NCBI RefSeq assembly: GCF_024868665.1
Contig: NC_079890.1
Coordinates: forward strand, 3,466,093-3,530,092
Length of the DNA: 64,000 nt
From: Triplophysa rosa
Lineage: Eukaryota > Chordata > Actinopteri > Cypriniformes > Nemacheilidae
Direction: 5' to 3'
Of this stretch, positions 37,250 through 49,566 are shown piece by piece (the stretch's first letter is position 1; every line of letters starts with the position of its first letter). The notes beneath the pieces are model-generated. The model was not told the DNA's origin, did not search any database, and saw nothing but the letters and a program-made list of their open reading frames with translations. The position numbers and the translations under genes were made by a program.

Positions 37250-38660
37250 CATTGCAACCCAACAAACGCTTTGATTCTCAAACACTAACCAGCACATCAC
37301 TGGATGCAAGAGTGTTCACACACTAATGTGAAAAATCAACAAGAGATCCAAACAAAGCAGAGGTTTACATTTACAAGATTAAAGAAAGAGAAAGAGGAAA
37401 TAAACGTATTCTGTTCTGTACACAATGTTTACAGCTTAGTTGTAAAAAGAGTAAATGACCCAGTAAGTATCATGCACCAATAAACATCCAAGAGACACAA
37501 GCCACACCCTTGTCACATGACATGTTAGCATTTTTAATTTAAAGGTCCAGTGTATTAAACTTAGCGACATCTAGCGGTGAGGCAGTGAATTGCAACCAAT
37601 GGCCAAACCACTCAACCACCCAACCCCCCCCCCCTGTTTCGAAGCACACAGTGGCTGTAAATTAGTCATAAGAAATAATATTAACCACGTTATTGCTTCT
37701 TTGCTGGAGGAGATAACGTATTTACAAATCGCACTCTGTAGAACAGTTTGTCCGTTTAGGGCTACTGTAGAAACAACATGGTGAATTCCATGCAAGGGGA
37801 CCTGCGGTGTGTGTAGATAGAAATAACTCATTCTAATGTGACGTCGTGCTCAGCATTATGGGAATATTCTGTGTAGTGTTCTGTCGTACTATTGCATTTT
37901 ATATAAGTAGTATTTAATTTTAATATTAACTTTATTTTTTGTGGGGAAAGCTATTACTTTAACACATCATATCTGCTGGCATGCCTCAATGGTCATGCTT
38001 CAAAAGAATGAGCCAGAGCAACCACAGAAGTCCCGCTACGTCAACATTTGGGACAGCGTCAGTTTCCACTGCATTGATGTGGTGCGGTGCTACTTTTAAG
38101 AATTTTATTTTGTCCAACCGGGCAGCAAGGTGATGGAGGCAACCTTTTAAATCAATACCAATGGAAAAACCTTCTCCGGGCAATGGAAGAGGTTTGGGGG
38201 CACATGACCTCAGAATCGTGCCGGTGATGGGCGAAGCTGTAACTCGCTCAAAACAACAATTTTTCCTGCTGCCCGGCCAGGGCTCAAACTGGCAGTAACG
38301 TAGATGAGATTCTGCAGCCTGACCCACTTAAATTTGCATTTCACAGCTCTCCTGTTTGTTACGACCTGATAGGAACAGTTTTAGCACTACTGTGAGAATC
38401 GCTGAGTGGGACAGAATTGAAAGTGGTTTGATAGGGCGTGATACCAACTAGTTGGTTGAAAAACAAGTGTTGAACATTTCTGATTTGTAAACTCTTTCCG
38501 TAGCCAAATGTCAGTACAGTTTTTGTTTCCTTGCATCTGTACAGGTCAGGATGGAAATAGCTGTTTTCCCATTGGTTCTGTGGGATTCCAATGACATGAC
38601 ATCAACATGACCTCTGTTTGCTCATTGTGTTGATGCACATTTCTTAAGCACACACACTTA
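37250..38660. other. Intergenic with dispersed fish repeats
   Basis: 37543-37850 begins TTTAAAGGTCCAGTGT and contains GACATCTAGCGGTGAGG, words I recognise from a widespread fish repeat; a poly-C run lies at 37624-37634. 37980-38340 is another repeat-like block with a weak tRNA B-box-like word on the minus strand. No gene. Confidence 0.4.
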
Positions 38661-39355
38661 GTTCTCGCAGTAACGTTAATTATATGTCAAAAAAGTTCTC
38701 GCAGTAACGTTTAAAGAGCATTTTAGCAACATTATGTCAAAAACTTTCTTGCAGTAACCTTAAAAGAGCTTTTTATCAACATTATATGTCAAAAAAGTTC
38801 TCGCAGTAACGTTTAAAAGAGCATTTTAGCAACGTTATGTCAAAAACTTTCTTGCAGTAACTTAAAAAGAGCATTTTATTAGCATTATATGCCAAAAAAG
38901 TTCTCGCAGTAACGTTAAAACAGCATTTTATTAACATTATATGTCTAAAAAGTTCTCACAGTAAGGTTAAAACAGCATTTTATTAACATTATATGCCAAA
39001 AACGTTCTTGCAGTAACTTTAAAAGAGCATTTTATTAACATTATATGTCAAAAAAGTTCTCGCAGTGACATTAAAACAGCATTCTTTTAACATTATATGT
39101 CAAAAACGTTCTTGCAGTAACCTTAAAAGAGCATTTTAGGAACATTATGTCAAAAACGTTCTCGCAGTAACCTTAAAACAGCATTTTATTAACATTATAT
39201 GCCAAAAACGTTCTCGCAGTAACGTTAAAACAGCATTTTATTAACATTATATGTCAAAAACGTTCTCGCAGTAACTTTAAAAGAGCATTTTATCAATATT
39301 ATATGTCAAAAACGTTCTCGCAGTAACGTTTAAAGAGTATTTTAGCAACATTGTC
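38661..39355. repeat. Tandem array, about 14 units of about 51 bp
   Basis: The word TTCT(C/T)GCAGTAAC recurs near 38662, 38696, 38748, 38798, 38849 and onwards roughly every 51-52 bp to about 39313. Each is followed by AAAGAGCATTTTA or AAACAGCATTTTA and ATTATATGTCAAAAA. The first unit is short (34 bp). Confidence 0.92.
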
Positions 39356-42300
39356 AATACATTTCTCTGCGCATGGATAGGTCTGTCGACCAGGGAGGGG
39401 GCATGGTTAAGTCTGTCGACGGGGGGGTGTTATGCATACGTGTCTTTTGTATTGATAATACATCCGTCTGAGCGGCCAATGTGTCCGTTCCAGCCCCAAA
39501 CGCTAGCGGCCCACCGGGAAAGCGCCAGATGGCCAGTCCGCCCCTGTGTGACAGCTTGACCTTGTAGAATATAACTACTAGAAACACACTGAGAAAGAGA
39601 ACACAGTTTCTCCTTGACTTGAAAAGATCTGATAAGTGAGAAGAGGTGATGTTTTCTCTCCTAAGTCACATAAAGAAGTTTTGTTAGAGCACCACCCACC
39701 TCAAACCTGAACTGCACTGAAACACCAGCACGAGCATCTATCTGTGGGTGCTAACAGCCAACAGCCAACAGCTTGACCCCGCAGACAAGAGAAAATGACC
39801 TGGGATCAGTGAAACACGTACAGACAGAAAGATTTCAAAACATTCAAATAGAGCAGATGAGACGTTCAGACCGCTTTCTGTCCAATTCTGAGCCGGACGA
39901 CTTTAGCTGGCCTCACTCCCACATGCAAGAGAAAGTCTCTGAAGGTACGGCGAGCGGAACAGAGATCTTAAAGAAACAGTACAGACACAAATGAAATTTC
40001 TAAACCAATTATTATTATTTTGTCCCGCAGAACTTAAAAGGTAATGTCCAATTCAGAAACAAACCATTCTTTTTTTATTTTGTATTAATTGAGCAAAAAA
40101 ACACAAAATGATTCGTAAATGACGCATTGATTGTGCTTGGACTTTCTTTGTGAATCTTGAAAGCTTTGCTCCCCTTTCATTGCATTTTAAAGTTTGTCCC
40201 TTTGTGTTCCCGAGAAGAAAGAAAGCCTTGCGGGTTTGGAGGGACAATGAGGGTGATTTAATGATTTTCATTTAGTCTGTTCTGTCTCGCTTGCGTATGT
40301 ACATTTGAAAACTCACACATTGCCTTCTTTTATCGAGACACACTCCATTTAGGAACGCTATCCTGGGTAAGAAGCTCATCACTCATTTCCTCTAAGCCGT
40401 TTAAGAGTGTCACCTGAGTCCCACTCGCTCCGCGGCCCACCTCCAGCACTTTGATCAGGCCGCCAACTAATGCCTTCTCATGCTTTTAATATACAAGAAA
40501 TATTGACGGTTATTAAATGTTTTACGAACAGACGACTCATGCTCTCCCAGGCTTATATGAACTTCATTAGGGCCACGGTTGATTCTCAAGAACACGCGTG
40601 TGAACTGACATTATAGCGTGCTAATGAAATCAGGCTCAAAGCACGCGTGATGAAGTGGTCACCTGTGCGCGGCGCAGCAGCTTCATGTGGCTCCGAAGGG
40701 CTGAATTATGACATGGGTAACGTTCGACTCTTGACTGACGGCAACTCGAGCCAGCTCTTCTCAGTGTGGGACGAAATAATTAGGCTTTTAAAGTCAAAAT
40801 GGGCCATACGGTGTCTCGTCACCCCGCGTGATCCCTGCCTGTTTGATCGGCGGAACTGAACCGCTGAACTGTTAGAATTCCCAGAATTCACTTTTTGCTT
40901 AACGTGACGCGACAGAGGAAATATTTACATTCACAGTCTTGTTGCCGGATTTCACAGCTCTCTTAACTGCGGAGGAAGTCTTTAATTGATCGCAATAATG
41001 TGGTTTTACTTAAACGCATGGTGGATTGGCTTTGTTTTGTGCCTTTTTTTTAAATATCTGAACACTTATTAGTGTGTTTATAGGGAATATTGACCTCTCC
41101 TTCATAACTTAGTGAGCTGTCTCTACACTCAAAAAAACAGATTTTTAAATTCTGTTTTTATTGCTTCTAAACTATTTATTTTGATATAATTATTTTGTAT
41201 TATATATTTTTTATTTAATAATAAAATAATATGTAATTAATTAATAATAAGTAATTAATACAATAATTGTATTTACTTTATTAATTAATTAATTTTATTA
41301 ATAAAATTACTATTATAATTTTAAATGTAATAATAACTATTTATTATAATTATACATTATTTTATATGATATATTTATATATTTAATTTTATTTAATTTT
41401 GTGCTACACCATTGTATCAGGATCAAAATAATGTTAAAACAATATATTGGTTAAATAAATATCTAAAGCATAAACAATATTATTTTGGCCAAATTCTAGG
41501 GCTTTGCCCACAGGGGAATCCCATGATGCATTGCGGCGCTCACTATGTGATAAAATAAATTAAATGTGACCAATGAAGCAATAGAAATAGCAAGGAAGCA
41601 CGGTCGGACAATCACATGATGTCCAAACCAATTTTTAAGCATGTTTGCCTGAGTTTAAATGCATGTGTTTGTTTGTTTGTTTATGTGGGCGGGTGTGAAT
41701 GTGACAACACCTGTGCAGCTGTATCTGTAAACTACATGTATGTAAAGAACATTAGTGTATGTGTTTCTAAACAGGCCCAAACTAGTCTTCCAGCGTGTCC
41801 ATACCAACCTGTGAACGCACAAGCGCGCTATGCTGCGGGACCGACGCAACAAGTGTGAGGTCAAACGTACCGTTGCCTCCCTTGTGTACAGTATTCTCCG
41901 GCCGCGGGGGAGATTGTTCTGGGAACAGCGAACGCTTACAGTAGGACTTGGGAGAAGGAAAACAAACTTGGCTCCACCGTGAACATGTGGCGGGCGGGGA
42001 CCGCTGACGTCTATAAATAAACCTCTCTGGGTTGGCTGTGAATCTGTGCTGTTGGCACAAAGTGGATGATGTCATTGTTAGCAGGCCTGAAAGAGAGACA
42101 ATGCACATCTGCAAGGGGACAAAAGGTACAGGAGGAAAGTCCCAATGCACGACACAGTGGAGCTGTAATTATAAATAAAATAGGCCACGGGTCTGCAGGT
42201 GTAGAGAAGGAAAATACAAAAGGAAAATTTTAGTTTCTGTAAGCTTAACTGGGTTACAATAGTTAAATGGGAAACTGGCACTTTAAATTAAATAAAGAAA

Positions 42301-43269
42301 AATAATGTCTGTTTGTCAGTGTTTCATCTGATCTACAAATGTTGGTCAGTCTTAGTGAAATGCGAATGAATGAAAATGTGTGTGATGGTGTTTTTTTATT
42401 TTTGATCATCATTAGCAATGTTCTGTTTATATATTTTTTTAATCAAATTATTATTATATTGTCACAAAAAGACATTTTATTGGTGAGAAACTTTCTTTTA
42501 TATACACACCAGAAGAGCATGCATTGTCTTTTAAAGTCACTGTGTAAGTGTTTTACACAGTGTTGCAGTGATTATTATAAATGATTTATCTGTGCACACC
42601 ACTATTTTTTTCTAAATTCATTTGCACTTTAATCTTTAATCAAAAACATTAAGCTCCTCTCCCCTTCTCAACAACAACTCTTCACCACATGACGTCAGCA
42701 ACAACAACGAGGTAGGACTATACGAGGTATGTCCAATGGCCAGGCATTTTAGCCCTCCAGGCCCAACTTACAACAAACCAATCAAAAGGGAAAGGCAAAA
42801 TAAAGCCCCGCCCATTTTTTCAAATTTCAGAAGCCGTTTCACTCGGATTTACGTCACGATACAGAAAAGAAGCCAATCCCAACTTCCGCTTCATGGTGAC
42901 TTTAAAGATGTTTACATAGTTTTAGTACTAGTATTAGCAAATGCTGTTAAGGAAAATTATATTGTTCCAGTGAGGAAACAACCAACGCGCGTTTGTGAGA
43001 CAACAACATGGTCGGATTTAAGCCTTGTACTGCTTAATGAAAGTCTCGTTCAAAACTGACTTCAAATTCTCAAGAGCGACACTGAAAAACAAAGATTCCT
43101 CGAGCGGGGTTGTGCTTCTCTGTGATGAAAGCAGCTTGGGCTCTGTTGCTTTTCCTCAAAATCCGAGTCAAAGTAATTCCCTTTGTACGCTTAGAAATAC
43201 TAAGCATATACATCTCTCCCACACAGACAAGCAAATTACTGCACCACTGCTGATAAGGGGTTGTGCATT
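39356..43269. other. Intergenic; single-copy blocks and AT-rich DNA
   Basis: No gene. 40320-40860 looks single-copy with a CTTTGATCAGG TCF-like word and GCTAATGAAATC; it is a candidate regulatory block. 41130-41400 is extremely AT-rich. 42650-43050 holds mixed DNA with no coding signal. Confidence 0.35.
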
Positions 43270-43550
43270 AAGGCTGAAGTATAGTTCCCTTTTTACGCGT
43301 ATGCGAGGGACAGCGTACAGTGCGCGTGACGCAAATTTCGTCATCAGAATAGTACGCGCGTACTTTACGTGCTCCACCGGAATTTTGTTACCTCGCTTAC
43401 AAAGTAAGCGCAGGTTGCGCATGCGCATTCCATTTTTTGCAGTAATTAGGCCCTGTAGGCCCGGAGAGGTATTGCAATATGTCGTAATGCGCATGCGTCA
43501 AAACCCGTGTGTACGCGTATGAGTCGAAAGCAGTATACTTTGCAAGGCTG
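43270..43550. repeat. CpG-rich dispersed repeat, probable DNA element
   Basis: Starts GGCTGAAGTATAGTTC and ends GAAAGCAGTATACTTTGC, which are imperfect inverted copies, and is rich in ACGCG and GCGCATGCG words. It translates without stops in one frame but has no domain, so it is not called a gene. Confidence 0.45.
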
Positions 43551-43689
43551 TGCCTTTGGCTATAGGCATACGCTCACATACACATAAAAAAAGAAGTATG
43601 CCACAGACTATATAGCGTGTAACTATTTTACGAGGTGTCTAAGTTGTATTAGTTCACAAAGATACTATAAATCATACAAAAGTTGGTTA

Positions 43690-44020
43690 AAACCTTTATT
43701 TCACAGTCCTGTTTCCCATGTACATACTGTGTATGTATTACAGTAAATATAATAAATAGGTACTAACCCTGAACCTACCCCTAAACCTAAACTTATACCA
43801 TGTAGTTATCTTATACAACCCAGTACTTTATTAGGTAAGTACACTATAGGTACACGTACTGTAAAATAAAGTGCAAACCAAGTGTATGATTAGAAAAAAA
43901 AATTAAGAATGTAGTCCCACCCCTAAACCAAACATCACTGAGCATGATTGAATTAGCCACCTTGTAAAGTAGTTACGAATTGCCATGAGATTGTGTTGTA
44001 CACTGCCTTATTCAATAGCT
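43690..44020. repeat. Dispersed repeat (TACGAATT family) copy
   Basis: Contains GAATTAGCCACCTTGTA and GTAGTTACGAATTGCCATGA, which recur as diverged copies at 54250-54300, 54640-54700 and, inverted, at 60060-60130. Confidence 0.5.
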
Positions 44021-44436
44021 TCTTCGCAATAGTTGATTGGCCAGCCGGGCATTTTGCAAACTAATTTATTGTATAATGAGCACAAATTTATTTTTTTCGC
44101 AACAGACACCCTGCACATTCTGATCTAGCATTTTGTCTCTTATATCAATTCATATTCTTCTGAAACAAAATAGAACTCAAATTAAAATTCGGCATACATT
44201 CAATAAGCAAAACTAGCAATAATCTGTGGTTTATGTGGTATAATCAAAGACAATTTAATGCAGAAATGAGGCCCACTTATAACAGTAAGTTGGTGAAATT
44301 GGAAGAATCTATATGACGGCTGTAGAAAAGGAAGTCCCGCCTTACAAATAAAAGGCAAGTTGCTGATTGGCTGGACAAACCTGGAAAATACTATTTATTC
44401 CAACATCTGCTCAAGATCAAAAGATTATTGGTTTCT

Positions 44437-45395
44437 TGTCAGGGATTACTCGGAGTCAAAATGCAGGTAAATACTTATTACAATCCTCCTATAACATACA
44501 AGGCAGGTACGAATATTCAGGACCAGACCGCCGAAGCGGCGGGTAATCAAGCAGTTCAGGTAACGGAAAGTCAAGGGGCTCGAGCACTCGGCCATTGTGA
44601 ATGGGAGGTAGACAAAAAAAGGCGAGAGGTAATTCCAGGAGGATCAAAAAAAGGTTGAAAAGGCCCGATAATGCAAATGGCCAAGATCCAAGAAAGTAAG
44701 TTTCGAGCAATATATTCCAAGGTAAGTGTCTAGGGGGATTAGTCCGCAAGACCGAGTTCCAAAACCATATTCCACCGGTGAGAATCTGAGGCAGAAATTC
44801 CACTACGTGAGGCACTGGATGAATCTCTACAAGACAGGGCACGGGATGAGTATCCACTAGACAGGACGCTGGATGAATATCCCCAAACAAGAGGGAGTAG
44901 ATAAACCGTCTGGGGCTGAGCCGTAGATCCGCCAGGGGGAAGCCTCCACAGAGAGAAGCCTCCACAGAGAGAAAGCCACTCGACCAACCAGGGCTTTCCT
45001 GACGGGCAGAAGAGCCAACACTGCAGGCAGGGAAGAGGTAGACACCGTGCACAACAAAAGCACTGGAGCCTAGACAAAAAGAGTGATTAATATAAAGTTC
45101 TAATCCTAGAAGCAAGACTGGATGGTCGACACGAAACCAACATTAACGATCTGACACTGGACAAAGAATGACTCGGTGTTGAAGTAGAGAAAGAAATCAA
45201 CGAGTAACGAGCAACCAAGAGAGGAGAGAGAAACCAAAATGAAACCAGGTGAGGAGAGTGAAACAATAATGAGCGGGTAATAGCGAAACAAGGGGGCGGG
45301 GTGACAGACGCAGACACAGAGCACATGGTGAGCTGTCAGACCGCACTACGTGATTGACAAACAAAACAAACAAGTGCTCAGACCCGGACCTGACA
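44437..45395 (-). repeat. 3' LTR (full length, 959 bp)
   Basis: Bounded by TGTCAGG and CCTGACA ends. It contains short tandem copies of an ACAGGGC(G/A)CTGGATGA-type unit at 44800-44880 and a TATAT-containing word near 45090 on the minus strand. It differs from the 5' copy by several small indels, including in unit number, so the insertion is not recent. Confidence 0.85.
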
Positions 45396-45410
45396 GTATC
45401 CCCCTCCCAG
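45396..45410 (-). other. Polypurine tract of the Gypsy element
   Basis: On the minus strand CTGGGAGGGGGATAC lies immediately before the 3' LTR, the expected position of the plus-strand primer. Confidence 0.75.
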
Positions 45411-45459
45411 CAGCGCCACCGGGCGCTCAAAGAGGGGGCTCACCTAGTCTTTGGCGGAA

Positions 45460-46580
45460 ATCCATGATCAGAGGCGGGTCCAGGATATCCCGGGAGGGTA
45501 CCCAACATCTCTCCTCTGCGCCATAGCCTTCCCAGTCAACAAGGTACTGTACACCTCTGCCACGACAATAATCTCTTCACCGTATAGGTGGGAGAGCCAT
45601 CCACAAGACGTGGGGGGGGGGGGTTGGGCAGGGCGATAACTAGCAGGGTGAAGGGGAGACGATACAGCTGGCTTAACCCTGGATACATGAAAATCAGGGT
45701 GAACCCGACCAAGGGAAGGGGGAAGTCTGAGCGTGACAGCCACCGGATTAACCACCTTAGTGATGCGGAATGGACCAATGAACTTCGGTGCCAGCTTACG
45801 AGAAGGCACCCGGAGAGGCAAGTCCTTGGTGGAAAGCCATACCCGCTGACCACAAATATAGGTAGGAGGAGAAGAGCGGTGGCGATCAGCCGCTGTCTTG
45901 GTCCGTCTAGCAGTTCGGGCCAGAACCCCTCTGGCCTTCTCCCAGGTGCTCCGGCAGCGTCGGGTGAAGACCAGAGCAGATGGGACCGCAGCATCGGGTT
46001 CCTGTGATGGAAACAGAGGAGGGTTATAACCAATGGAACACTCAAATGGGGACATACCTGACGCAGCCGAAGGGTGGGAGTTGTGGGCGTACTCTACCCA
46101 CGGGAGCTGATAGCACCAGGAACTCGAGTTAGAGGATGTCAGATGGCGGAGCATTCTGCCTAGATCCTGGTTGGCCCGCTCGCATTGCCCGTTGGTCTGG
46201 GGATGGAAACCGGAAGACAGACTCGCAGTGGCCCCGATCTGTCTACAGAATTCTTTCCAGAACCGGGAGGAGAACTGAGGACCCCTATCGTATACGACGT
46301 CGACAGGCAAGTCGTGGAGGCGGAAGACGTGATCCACCATCAGTTGGGCGGTCTCCCGGGCGGAAGGATGAAATGGACCGCCTTGGAGAAACGGTCCACC
46401 ACAGTGAGAACCACGTTGTTATTCTTGGAGGGAAGAAGCCCAGTGACAAAATCAAGGGCTATGTGCGACCAGGGGCGGGTAGGGATGGGGAGAGGATGGA
46501 GCAGAGTAGCGGGAGGGCGATTGAGTGTCTTGCATTGAGTACATATCGGGCAGGCCAACACGAACTGTCTGACATTGTTG
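45460..46580 (-). pseudogene. Integrase and chromodomain part of Gypsy pol
   Basis: From 46580 leftward on the minus strand: remnants of the HHCC zinc region (CPICTQC at about 46550), then the integrase core. The catalytic D, D and E codons fall near 46452, 46288 and 46180; the last two are 35 residues apart, the D,D(35)E spacing, all retained. The C-terminal part continues to a chromodomain near 45470-45620, but there the frame shifts, so domain halves lie in different frames. In life it would insert element cDNA into the host genome, with the chromodomain guiding site choice. Confidence 0.85.
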
Positions 46581-46779
46581 GCTAGAGAGGGCCACCAAAA
46601 ACGCAGATGATGGCAGCCAGCTTTCTCCGCGTTCCTGGATGGCAGACCAGTCTAGAAGAATGACCCCACCGAAGGACATCTGGCCGCAATGCAGCCGGCA
46701 CAGATAACCTGCCCCCTGGACACTCTGCTGGCACTTGCACCCCTCGTCTGGCCTCCCTCACTCACCGTTCGCTACCCCA

Positions 46780-47260
46780 GGAGATGGCCCCAATCACCAC
46801 CCTCTCTCCGGGGGCCGGAAAACTGGCGTGAGAGCGCTTCAGGCTTGACGTTCTTGGAGCCGGGCCAGTACGAGATGGTGAAGTTGAATCGGCCGAAGAA
46901 AAGTGCCCAGCGAGCCTGGCGGGAGCTTACCCTCTTGGCTGAACAGATGTACTCCAGATTATTGTGGTCCGTCTAGACCAAGAAGGGCCGTTCAGCTCCC
47001 TCCAGCCAGTGGCGCCATTCACCCAGGGCTAGTCTCACCGCTAACATCTCCCGATTACCAATGTCATAATTACGTTCTGCAGGGCTGAGGCGGTGAGAGA
47101 AGGTGCACGGGTGCACATTCCCATCTCCAGCGGACCGCTGAGATAAGACTGCACCGACCCCGACATCTGATGCGTCGACCTCAACAATAAACTGGAGGGC
47201 AGGATCTGGAAGAGACAGAACAGGTGGAGAGACAAACGAGACTTTAAAATGTCAAAGGCA
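46780..47260 (-). pseudogene. RNase H part of Gypsy pol, interrupted
   Basis: Minus-strand translation shows RNase H features of Ty3/Gypsy pol: [19 protein letters not shown] sequence near 47050, then a TDH(N)NLEY motif near 46960. A stop codon directly precedes TDHNNLEY, and the frame breaks again on both sides. It once removed RNA from the RNA-DNA hybrid during copying. Confidence 0.75.
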
Positions 47261-47522
47261 ACCTGTGCTTTGTGATTCCACTTGAAGGCTACTTTAGTGG
47301 AGGTCAGCGAGGTGAGAGGTGTGGCGACACAATGAAAGTTTCTGATGAATCGCCGATAGAAGTTGGCGAAGCCCAGAAATCTCTAAAGTGCCTTGCGGGA
47401 GTTGGGGATGGGCCATTCGGCAACAGCCTTAATCTTGGCGGGATCCGCCTTGATACCTTTGGAGGAGATAATATGACCAAGGAACGTAACAGACTCGACA
47501 TGAAACTCGCACTTCTCCGCTT

Positions 47523-48420
47523 TTACGAAAAGTTTGTTCTCGAGTAAGCGTTGGAGGACCCGCCTAACGTGCTGGGTGTGTTCCTGGAGAGAGGATGAAA
47601 ATATGAGAATGTCATAAGGTACACAAAGACAAATATATTGATCATGTCACCCAGGATGCTATTGACGAGATCCTGGAAGACGGCTGGAGCATTGGTCAGA
47701 CCGAAAGGAAGAACCAAATACTCGTAATGTCCTGTTGGAGTGTTAAACGCTGTCTTCCACTCATCTCCCTCTCGGATGCGGACGAGGTGGTACATATTGT
47801 GGAGGTCTAAGTTAGTGAAGACCTGGGCTCCCTGTAACAACTCAAAGGCGGAAGACATTAAAGGTAAGGGGTTGCGATTCTTAACAGTAATGTCATTCAA
47901 ACCTCGGTAATCAATACAGGGACGTAGGGAGCCATCCTTCCCGACGAAGAATCCTGCGCCTGCAGGGGAATATGAGCGCCGAATGAGACCAGCCTGGAGT
48001 GACACCTGATTGTACTTGTCCATGGCCTCTCTCTCAGGACCGGACAGGGAATAGAGACGACCCTTAGGCGGGGAAGTGCCTGGGAGGAGGTCGATGGCGC
48101 AGTCGTAGGAGCGATGCAGCGGAAGAGAGGTGGCCCCGGACTTACTGAACACCGCACTAAGATCGCAGTACTCCACCGGGACTTGAGTGATGGTGTGGAA
48201 GATACTGCCAGAAAGTGACCGGGCTTCAATGGGTTCCATGAGAGGAGCTATGGGCATACCCCAATCGCGGGCAGTGGTGGCGTCAATGAAATTGCCCTCT
48301 GCCTCTGAGTCAAGGAGGGCTTGACCACTGTGAGTGACCCCTGGAACTGGATCTTGAAGGAAATCTGGGCACGACCCGAAGGAGAGGTTGTAGGAGAGAT
48401 AGCGCCCACCAGAACTCTCC
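47523..48420 (-). pseudogene. Protease and reverse transcriptase part of Gypsy pol
   Basis: The minus strand carries a retropepsin-like segment ([12 protein letters not shown] near 48290, with E where DSG/DTG proteases have G). It is followed in frame by reverse transcriptase: [12 protein letters not shown], the [11 protein letters not shown] box and [13 protein letters not shown] are all clear. The frame is lost exactly at the YxDD active-site box near 47600. Upstream of the protease the frame also breaks. It is a fossil. Confidence 0.88.
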
Positions 48421-48434
48421 GTCCTACGGGTGGG

Positions 48435-48892
48435 CCTTGGCTTTTAGTGGACAATGGACAGCAAAGTGGCCTGCCTTGCCACAGTAGAGACATAACCCTT
48501 GGGCCAAGCGCAGTTGTTTCTCCTGAGATGTGAGACGGAGGCGCCCCAGTTGCATGGGTTCGGAATGATCCAGTGGGGGTGTGGAGGATGCAGTGCTGGC
48601 AAAAGTCTTGGGATGGGTGTGTCAAAAAGGGGTGGTCACGTGTCTTTGGTGGCGACGTGCCAGGCAGCTTTCTACCTGTACCGTGAGGCTGATGAGGGCG
48701 TCAAGATCTCTGGGAAGGTCAAGTGGGGCCAGTTCATCCGCAAGGTTGGGGTTCAGCCCGTCGAGGAAACGGGCACGAATAGCACTCGGATTCCAGTCAG
48801 ACGATGCTGCAAGGGTCTTTAGGTGGATGGCATATTCCGTGACCGAACCCCCTTTCTGGGTAAATCGAGCGAGCTGGGCGGCTGCTTCGCCG
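48435..48892 (-). pseudogene. 3' part of Gypsy gag with CCHC zinc knuckle
   Basis: On the minus strand, 48892-48622 encodes a retrotransposon-gag-type helical segment (SVTEYAIHLKTLAA, ARFLDGLNP). Near 48484-48442, in another frame, comes a CX2CX4HX4C zinc knuckle. The 5' half of gag is absent: its first bases abut the truncated 5' LTR at 48892/48893. The long open frame that runs from the LTR into gag was created by that deletion and is not a native start. Confidence 0.82.
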
Positions 48893-49560
48893 AGACCGAG
48901 TTCCAAATCCATATTCCACCGGTGAGAATCCGAGGCAGAAATTCCACTACGTGAGGCACTGGGTGAGCCTCCACAAGACAAGGCACTGGATGAATCTCCA
49001 CAAGACAGGGCACGAGATGAGTATCCACTAGACAGGGCGCTGGATGAATATCCCCAAACAGGATCCAAGAGGTAGTAGATATCCGGCTGGGGCTGAGCCG
49101 TAGATCCGCCAGGGGGAAGCCTCCACAGAGAGAGCCACTCGACCAACCAGGGGTTTGCTGACGAGCAGAAGAGCCAACACTGCAGGCAGGGAAGAGGTAG
49201 ACACCGTGCACAACAAAAGCAATGGAGCCTAGACAAAAAGAATGTTTCATATAAAGTTCCAATCCTAGAAGCAAGACTGGATGGTCGACACGAAACCAAC
49301 ATTAATGATCCGACACTGGACAAAGAATGAATCGGGGTTGAAGTAGAGAAAGAAATCAACGAGTAACGAGCAACCAAGAGAGGAGAGAGAGAAACCAAAG
49401 TGACACCAGGTGAGGAGAGTGAAACAATAATGAGCGGGTAATAGCGAAACAAGGGGGCGGGGTGACAGACGCAGACACCAAGCACATGGTGAGCTGTCAG
49501 ACCGCACCACGTGATCGACAAAGAACAAAACAAACAAGTGCTCAGACCCGGGACCTGACA
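48893..49560 (-). repeat. 5' LTR remnant (668 bp)
   Basis: Homologous to 44749-45395 of the other LTR. The last about 312 bp on its downstream side (equivalent of 44437-44748) are missing. Homology stops at AGACCGAG, where gag sequence begins at once. Confidence 0.85.
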
Positions 49561-49566
49561 GTTTCT

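Larger units (their letters stand above)
44437..49560 (-). mobile_element. Decayed chromodomain Ty3/Gypsy LTR retrotransposon
   Basis: The element runs right to left. It begins TGTCAGG and ends CCTGACA and is flanked by GTTTCT on both sides (44431-44436 and 49561-49566), a target duplication. The order gag, zinc knuckle, protease, reverse transcriptase, RNase H, integrase, chromodomain is that of Ty3/Gypsy chromoviruses. Every domain of pol is recognisable, but frameshifts and stops break it. The 5' LTR is truncated and fused to gag, so the primer site and 5' gag are gone. The copy cannot be autonomous. Confidence 0.93.

Noticed and set aside
37980..38340. Possible second tRNA-derived SINE or 113-codon minus frame
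   Set aside because: Only a weak B-box-like word and no A box at the right spacing. The frame lacks any domain.
43025..43522. 165-codon plus-strand frame
   Set aside because: Overlaps a CpG-rich dispersed repeat, with an equally open minus frame and no domain.
45588..46585. Plus-strand frames over the integrase region
   Set aside because: Antisense shadows of GC-rich pol coding sequence.
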